Of a DNA stretch of 64,000 bases, positions 58,540 through 64,000 are shown one piece after another (within the stretch, counting starts at the first letter, position 1; each line of letters begins with the position of its first letter). The notes below the pieces were generated by a model, which saw only the letters and a list, made by a program, of their open reading frames with translations, made no database searches and was not told the DNA's origin. The position numbers were made by a program, and so were the translations under genes. Source of the DNA: Euryodendron excelsum (Eukaryota > Streptophyta > Magnoliopsida > Ericales > Pentaphylacaceae); assembly GCA_033060915.1 (NCBI GenBank), contig CM065384.1:29424501-29488500 (forward strand), read 5' to 3'.

Positions 58540-60438
58540 ATGCATGGACGTTTGCCGAGCGTTGACTCTTTTAGTGATCTTTCTCCCATCTTCCGTACTC
58601 TTTCCCCATTTAGGATTTCTGTTCTGAACATTCAGTTAATTCACCAAGGTCCTAGTTCTATCACAATGGCGAAAGAATTTGCTCATCAATCACCTGTGAA
58701 TCCCAACCTGCCAAATCCAAATAATGGACCTGAAACTATGAGTGTACATGGTGATCCTGTCCATAGATCTCTTAGGGATTATCTGAATTCTGCTGGGTAA
58801 GCTCCTACTTCTTGCATTGTTCTTCTTGCGTATCACGCAGCGATGACTTTAAAGCCGAAAATGATCCAACTGATAAATCCATTCCATAATTTGGATTCTG
58901 AAAAATCATATCAACATATCAAAGATTTCGAGAACGTATGCTCTATGTTCTTCAATAATTCTTATCCAATGGAAGCAGTACTTTTGAAACTATTCCCGTT
59001 TTCTCTAAAAAACAAGGCTAAGACATGATTCAATTCATTGAGGCCTAGGTCTATTCATTCTTAGCAAGATCTTTAGACAAAATTTTTAAAAAAATTCTTC
59101 CCTGAGCATAAAACTGAGGCGATTCGTCGCCAAATCTTTCAATTTGCCCCTATGTCTAGTGAATTGTTCTTCTAATGTTGGGAGAGATTTAAAGATTTGT
59201 TGAGTGCTTGTCCACATCTTGGTTTCATCAATTGGCATATCATAAATACTTTCTATTCATCATTGACTCCATAATTGAAGCAATTCGTTAAGATTATGTG
59301 TGTAAAGACTTTGTATGACAAAGACCCATATGAAGTGTATGACTTCTTTGATTACTTAGTGAATTTTCCTAGAGATTAGGCCACAACTAGGATCCAAAAT
59401 CATGAGTCTGAGCTTAGGGTAACATTTTAGTTTAATCAAGTCGATGATTTGAATGCTAGAATAGCTGTACTTACCCAAAAGTTAGAAGCCATAGAGACAA
59501 GTAAGGGCAATGTTGTGAGTAGTAAGTCTCCTAAGAAAGAGAGTTGTTTAATGTGTGGTACAATGGAACATGAAACTATTGCATGTCCAATTATACCAGG
59601 TTTCAGGGAGGCCTTGCATGGCCAAGCCAATGCAGTTGGCCAATATCGGGGTACATATAGTGACCAACGAGTTGGGGGAAACCCTTTCTCAAACATAAAA
59701 AATCCTGGATGGCGAAATCATCTAAAGTGGAGAAACGAGGGTCTTTCGAATTCTTAAGCATTTCAAGGAGGGCCTCAAAACCCTCAACCTTTCCAATCCT
59801 AACCAGTTCAAGCTCAACAATCCATGCCTTTCCAACCCCAACCTAATACATATCAACTCCCCCATAAGAGACTTTTAGAAGATAATGTTCATCAATTGAC
59901 AAATGATATGAGAGGAGTCAGTAATAGGATAGATAGGAAGAACAAGGTGTTAAACCAACACACTAAGATGTTAGAGGACATAGCAAAGCAAATGTCTAAC
60001 TTGACATAAGCTTTGACTCAACAAGTGTTGGGAAGATTTTCATCTCAACCACAATCAAATCCAAATCCCACAAAACAAGTAAACATGACCGAAGCAAGGA
60101 TTGATCCTCAATTCAGTCATGAACAAGTCCAATCCATCACAACCTTGAGGAGCGGGAAAATCATTGATAAAACTATTCCACTTAGAAAGGAAACTCTTAA
60201 GATTAGTAATGAAGGAAATGGAGATGTTAGAGAACAAGAAAGAGAAAAAGATGAGAGTGAGAAAGAGAAAAAGAAAGTTGAGCGAATTTTAGAGCCAACT
60301 AGAGCATTTGAAGATGAGGGTATTGATGTTATGAAATATGCCCTGTTTCCTCATAGAATGGCTAAACCAAAACACGAGCTTCTGAATTTTGAAATTTATG
60401 AAGTGTTAAGCAAGTCAAGGTCAATATTCCAATCTTAG
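58540..60438 (+). pseudogene. Athila-type gag remnant
   Basis: One reading frame can be followed for about 633 codons from ATG 58540 with no frameshift but about a dozen stops. Early part: SLRDYLNSAG, then MIQLINPFHNLDSEKSYQHI and LKLFPFSLKNKAKT, the gag core. Later: zinc-knuckle-like CLMCGTMEHETIACP (C-x2-C-x4-H-x4-C). Near the end: TTLRSGKIIDKTIPLRKET and an acidic/basic EKEKKK segment. Many stops sit where tryptophan is expected (for example TGA 59026-59028, TAG near 59061). Confidence 0.8.
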
Positions 60439-61344
60439 ATACCATGAAGCAAATTCTCTCCTATGCCAAGTTCTTGAAGAACTTGTGTACTGTGAAATGG
60501 AGTTGTATGTCAAAGAAACAACTTTTATGAATAAGAGCCAGAGTGCAATTTTACAATGTAAGTCCCCACCGAAGTATAAAGACCTCGGTTGTCCTACTAT
60601 TTCATGCACCATAGGGGGAAACATAATAGATCGAGCCCTTCTTAATCTAGGAGCAAGTGTCAATTTACTTCCTTATTCGATTTATCAACAACTCGGATTA
60701 GGTAAGTTGCGCTCTACATGTGTTACCTTGCAATTAGCTGACAGATCTATTAAGGTTCCTAGGGTATTGTGGAGGATGTGCTCATTCAAATAGATATTGT
60801 GGAGGATATTCTCATTCAAATAGATAAGTTTTACTATCTAGCGGATTTCATTATGTTAGATACACAACTGGTTGAGAGCATTAGTGCTCATTCCCAAATT
60901 CCTGTTATTTTAGGACGACCATTCATAACCACGTGTAATGCCATAATCCATTGTAAGAATGGGCTGTTAAAGTTGTCATTTGGGAATAAGACTGTCAAGA
61001 TTAATATCTTTTCAGTTGGAAAACAACCATGAGAGTATGAGGACATTAGAGAAATAGACTGCATTGAGTCTATTGTGCAAGAGTACTTTGAAAGTGAATT
61101 TTTTGAGAATCTTACTAAAAAAGCTCTTGTTTCAAGTAAACCACATGATCGGTTAGATTGTGACTATGTCAAGTCTAGGGACACAATTCCTAAAAAGATA
61201 GAGAGAGAACAGTGTATGCAAGTGGATCACTGGACCCCATCATTTGAGCCTCTAATTCCTAGTGTCATAAAGCATATCCCTTCTAAACAAAAAGTACCCA
61301 CTCTGGAAAGAAAACCTTTACCATCTACATTGAAGTCATTTTGA
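60439..61344 (+). pseudogene. Athila-type protease and linker remnant
   Basis: After a frameshift near 60415, LDTMKQILSYAKFLKNLC can be read, then after another shift the retropepsin region ILQCKSPPKYKDLGCPTISC and RALLNLGASVNLLPYSIYQQ. The catalytic Asp of D-L-G-A is replaced by Asn (NLGAS). A one-base loss near 60763 and a 30-bp tandem duplication (two copies of ATTGTGGAGGAT...CAAATAGAT, about 60764-60823) follow. The frame then continues through VILGRPFITTCNAI to 61032 and, past a stop, to 61344. Confidence 0.78.
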
Positions 61345-61387
61345 CCAAGTCTTAGTCCAAGTCTTAGGATAAAACGCCTTAGAACCA

Positions 61388-62425
61388 GTGCCCACTAGGA
61401 TTCAAACTAGGTGGCGCATGTGTATTGACTATTGTCGACTAAATGTTGTTACTAGAAAAGACCACTTCTCAATCCCATTCTTGGACCAAGTCTTAGAACG
61501 AGTGACAGGATGGGCCTTTTACTGTTTTCTAGATTGGTATTCTGGGTACAATCAAATTAAAATTGCCCTAGAAGATTAGGATAAAACAACTTTCATATGT
61601 CCTTGTGGTACATATGCTTACAAAAGAATACCCTTTGGCTTGTGCAATGCACCGGCCATCTTTCAAAGGTGCATGATGAGTATCTTTAATGATATGGTGG
61701 AGAGATTCTTGGAGGTTTTCATAGATGATTTTTCTATGTATGGAGATACCTATGAGAGTTGTTTGGAACACCTTAAGAAGGTGTTAGAAAGATGTGAGGA
61801 CAGTAACCTTGTCCTAAACTAGGAAATGTGTCACTTTATGGTGACACAAGCTATAGTGCTTGAGCACATCATGTCTAGCAAGGGGATTGAGACAGATAAA
61901 GTCAAAGTTGAACTGATCCAGAAACTACCTACTCATAGAACTATGAAAGACATTCAATATTTCCTTAGGCATGTTGGTTTCTACTAGTGATTCATAGCAG
62001 AATTTAGTGACATCTCTTATCCAATGTGCCATCTATTGTCAAAAGACGTTTTATTTGAATGGACGTCTGAATGCCAAGAAGCTTTTGACAAGCTTAAAGA
62101 GCTTTTGACAACTGCACCTATGATTCAGTCACTTGATTGGTCATCACATTTCGAGTTGATGTGTGATGCTAGTGATTATACTATAGAAGCAGTTTTAGGG
62201 CAGAGAGTGAACAAGAAACCCTATGTTATTTATTATACAAACAAAACCTTGAATGAAACCCAATTGAACTATACCACAACTGAAAAGGAACTCCTTGCTA
62301 TCTTTTTTGCATTAGATAAATTTTGGTCATACTTGGTGGGATTATTAGTCATCATATATACTGACCATTCTTTACTAAAGTACTTACTTACCAAGCCTGA
62401 TGCAAAATCATGCCTCACCTGTTGA
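61388..62425 (+). pseudogene. Athila-type RT and RNase H remnant
   Basis: Single frame with four or five stops. RT: WRMCIDYCRLNVVTRKDHF, FLDWYSGYNQIKIA, IPFGLCNAPAIFQRCM and catalytic FIDDFSMYG (IDD box). RNase H: LMCDASDYTIEAVLGQR, TTEKELLAIFFALDKF and IYTDHSLLKYL, with all usual acidic residues. The RT begins abruptly at PTRIQTRWRM: the N-terminal third of RT and the preceding linker are missing, a deletion of roughly 300 bp or more at about 61345-61390. Stops at 61577-61579 (from Gln), 61820-61822 and 62423-62425 (both from Trp). Confidence 0.85.
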
Positions 62426-63856
62426 ATTTTTTTGTTACAAGAGTTTCACATTGAAATTCGAGACAAAAAAAGGGTAGACAATGTAGTTGCTAACCATTTG
62501 TCATGGCTCCCTACTGATGGGGAAGCCAAAAATACTCTCCCTATCAATGAGTATTTTCTAAATGAGCATCTTTTTCAAATCCAAACACTTTCTCAAGCAA
62601 CTGTTCCATGGTTAGTTGATATAGCCAATTTTTTGACTATTGGCAAGATACCATCACATTGGTCTTATTTAGATAAACGAAAATTCTTCAGAAATGTATT
62701 TCTTTTGGGATGATCCGTACTTGTTCAAGTATTCGCTTGATCAGATAATTTGGCGATGTATCCCTAATAATGAGTTTCAATCTGTCATGGAGTTCTGTCA
62801 CTCCTATGCTTGTGGTGGGAACTTTAGTTTGAAAAAGACGGTTGCAAAGATTCTGCAATCTTGGCCCACCATATTTCGTGATGTTCACACTTTTTGTACA
62901 TCTTGTGATAGGTGTTAACGACTAGGAAATCTAACTAGAAAACATATAACGCCCCTCAACCCCATTCTTACTCTTGAGATATTTGATTATTGGGGTATTG
63001 ATTTCATAGGACCGTTCTCTAGTTTGTTTGGATTTTTTTACATTTTTGTAGCCATTGCTTCTCGTACCAATAATCACCACGTTGTGATCAAGTTCTTAAA
63101 TAAGAATATATTTTCTCGATTTAGTATGACTCGTGCTGTCATTAGTGATGGTGGTACTCACTTTTGTAATAAACTCGTTGAAATGTTAATGCGAAAGTAT
63201 GACGTCGTTCACAATGTTAGTACACCTTATCATTCTCAAACTAGTGGCCAAGTTGAGTTAGTTAACCGGGAGATTAAGCATATTCTTGAGAAAACTGTTA
63301 ATCCTAACCGTAAGGATTAGTTTTTAAAGTTAATGGATACACTTTGGACTTATAGAACTGCTTACAAAACTGTGTTAGGTGCATCTCCTTACAGATTTGT
63401 GTATGGGAAATTATGTCACCTGCCAGTGAAAATTGAGCACGAACCCTATTAGGCCTTTGCCAATTTAATGAGAACATAGATGTGGCCGGCCAAACTAGGA
63501 AGTTACAACACAATGAACTTGAGGAACTCCGAAATGATGCCTATGAGAATGCAAAGATCTTTAAGGCCAAGATGAAAACATTCCATGACAAACACATCCT
63601 TTGTAAGTCTTTTCATGTCTGTGAAAAAGTATTGCTTTACAATTTCCAGTTACACTTGTTTCCGGACAAATTGAAGAGTAAGTGGTTTGGACCTTATCTA
63701 GTAAGAGATGTGTCACCGCACAGAGGGGTAGAAATTGAGAATAGCAGCAATGATAATGTTTTTAAAGTTAATGGGCAAAGATTGAAGCCCTACTTGGAGA
63801 ACTTTGTAAGTTTGATTAGAAGTGTGGATCTTATGAATCCATCGTTGCTTGAGTAG
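62426..63856 (+). pseudogene. Athila-type integrase remnant
   Basis: Continues in frame after TGA 62423-62425, shifts near 62690 and again near 63480. The zinc finger reads HSYACGGN ... CTSCDRC: the second histidine is changed to asparagine. Core: DYWGIDFIGPF (first Asp), VISDGGTHF (second Asp) and YHSQTSGQVELVNREIKHIL (Glu). The C-terminal part 63482-63856 holds KLQHNELEELRNDAYENAKI, DKLKSKWFGPYLV and GQRLKPYLE, the GPY/F-type module, ending at TAG. TAG codons replace tryptophan at about 63318 and 63450. Confidence 0.85.
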
Positions 63857-64000
63857 AAGCAACACCCAATCAATTTGTACAGTTAGTTTGGTAGCTAGTT
63901 TATCTTTAGTTGGAGGGAACGGACCTTTCTTCCCCTATGTTTGTTTTCTACCCTTTCCCTTTCATTTTCGCTTCGCGGTTGTGTTTATTATCTAGTTTTT
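63857..64000 (+). other. 3' region of Athila-type element, cut by window edge
   Basis: T-rich sequence after the integrase stop; no gene. Continues outside the window. Confidence 0.6.

Larger units (their letters stand above)
56578..64000 (+). mobile_element. Decayed Athila-type Ty3/gypsy element, incomplete
   Basis: LTR-like promoter region, a decayed primer-binding site at 57734-57751, gag, protease, RT, RNase H and integrase follow in Ty3/gypsy order on the plus strand. TTLRSGK in late gag, ALLNLGASVNLLPYSIYQQL in protease and FIDDFSMYG at the RT catalytic box point to the Athila lineage. Dozens of stops, several frameshifts and deletions show great age. The 3' LTR is beyond the right edge, so the left LTR boundary cannot be verified. 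Confidence 0.85.

Overview
This is a stretch of plant nuclear DNA, almost certainly from a core eudicot. Spliced plant genes, Tat- and Athila-type Ty3/gypsy and Ty1/copia elements, Mutator-like and CACTA transposons, and long (CT)n/(TA)n microsatellites all point that way. I cannot name the species. Host DNA is AT-rich; one retrotransposon (3.9-14.7 kb) stands out as GC-rich.

Layout, left to right. 1-0.3 kb: fragment of a LINE reverse transcriptase on the minus strand. 3.9-14.7 kb: a full-length, young Ty3/gypsy element of the Tat lineage, with 587-bp LTRs that differ at six positions and target duplication CTACT. It has gag, protease, RT, two RNase H domains and integrase, interrupted by two nonsense codons. 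Its long 3' region carries a 63-bp tandem array and an antisense gene with three short introns. 15.3-15.4 kb: first exon (minus strand) of a GAUT-type galacturonosyltransferase gene, whose first intron probably holds the Tat element. 17.5-28.4 kb and 28.8-35.2 kb: two related Mutator-like elements with 9-bp target duplications, only about 450 bp apart. The first is filled by a decayed copia element, itself split by a 3.5-kb solo-LTR-like insertion; the second is filled by a decayed copia element on the minus strand. 37.3-42.0 kb: a non-autonomous CACTA element with a captured receptor-kinase fragment and about 14 copies of a 172-bp repeat. 43.4-50.8 kb: an ER-ANT1-like ADP/ATP carrier gene that keeps its introns but is broken. 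52.6-53.6 kb: an apparently intact three-exon universal-stress-protein gene, convergent with the carrier. 56.6-64.0 kb: a decayed Athila-type Ty3/gypsy element that runs off the right edge.

Only the stress-protein gene looks intact. The GAUT-like exon may belong to a live gene extending left out of the window. Almost everything else is transposon-derived, and the nesting gives a relative order of events: the Tat insertion is youngest, while the Athila and copia copies are old. The most unusual items are the antisense spliced gene and hairpin-bearing 63-bp array inside the Tat element, the paired and nested Mutator-like elements, and the CACTA element combining gene capture with a satellite-like array. 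Coordinates of exons, long terminal repeats (LTRs) and terminal inverted repeats (TIRs) were read by eye, not computed.
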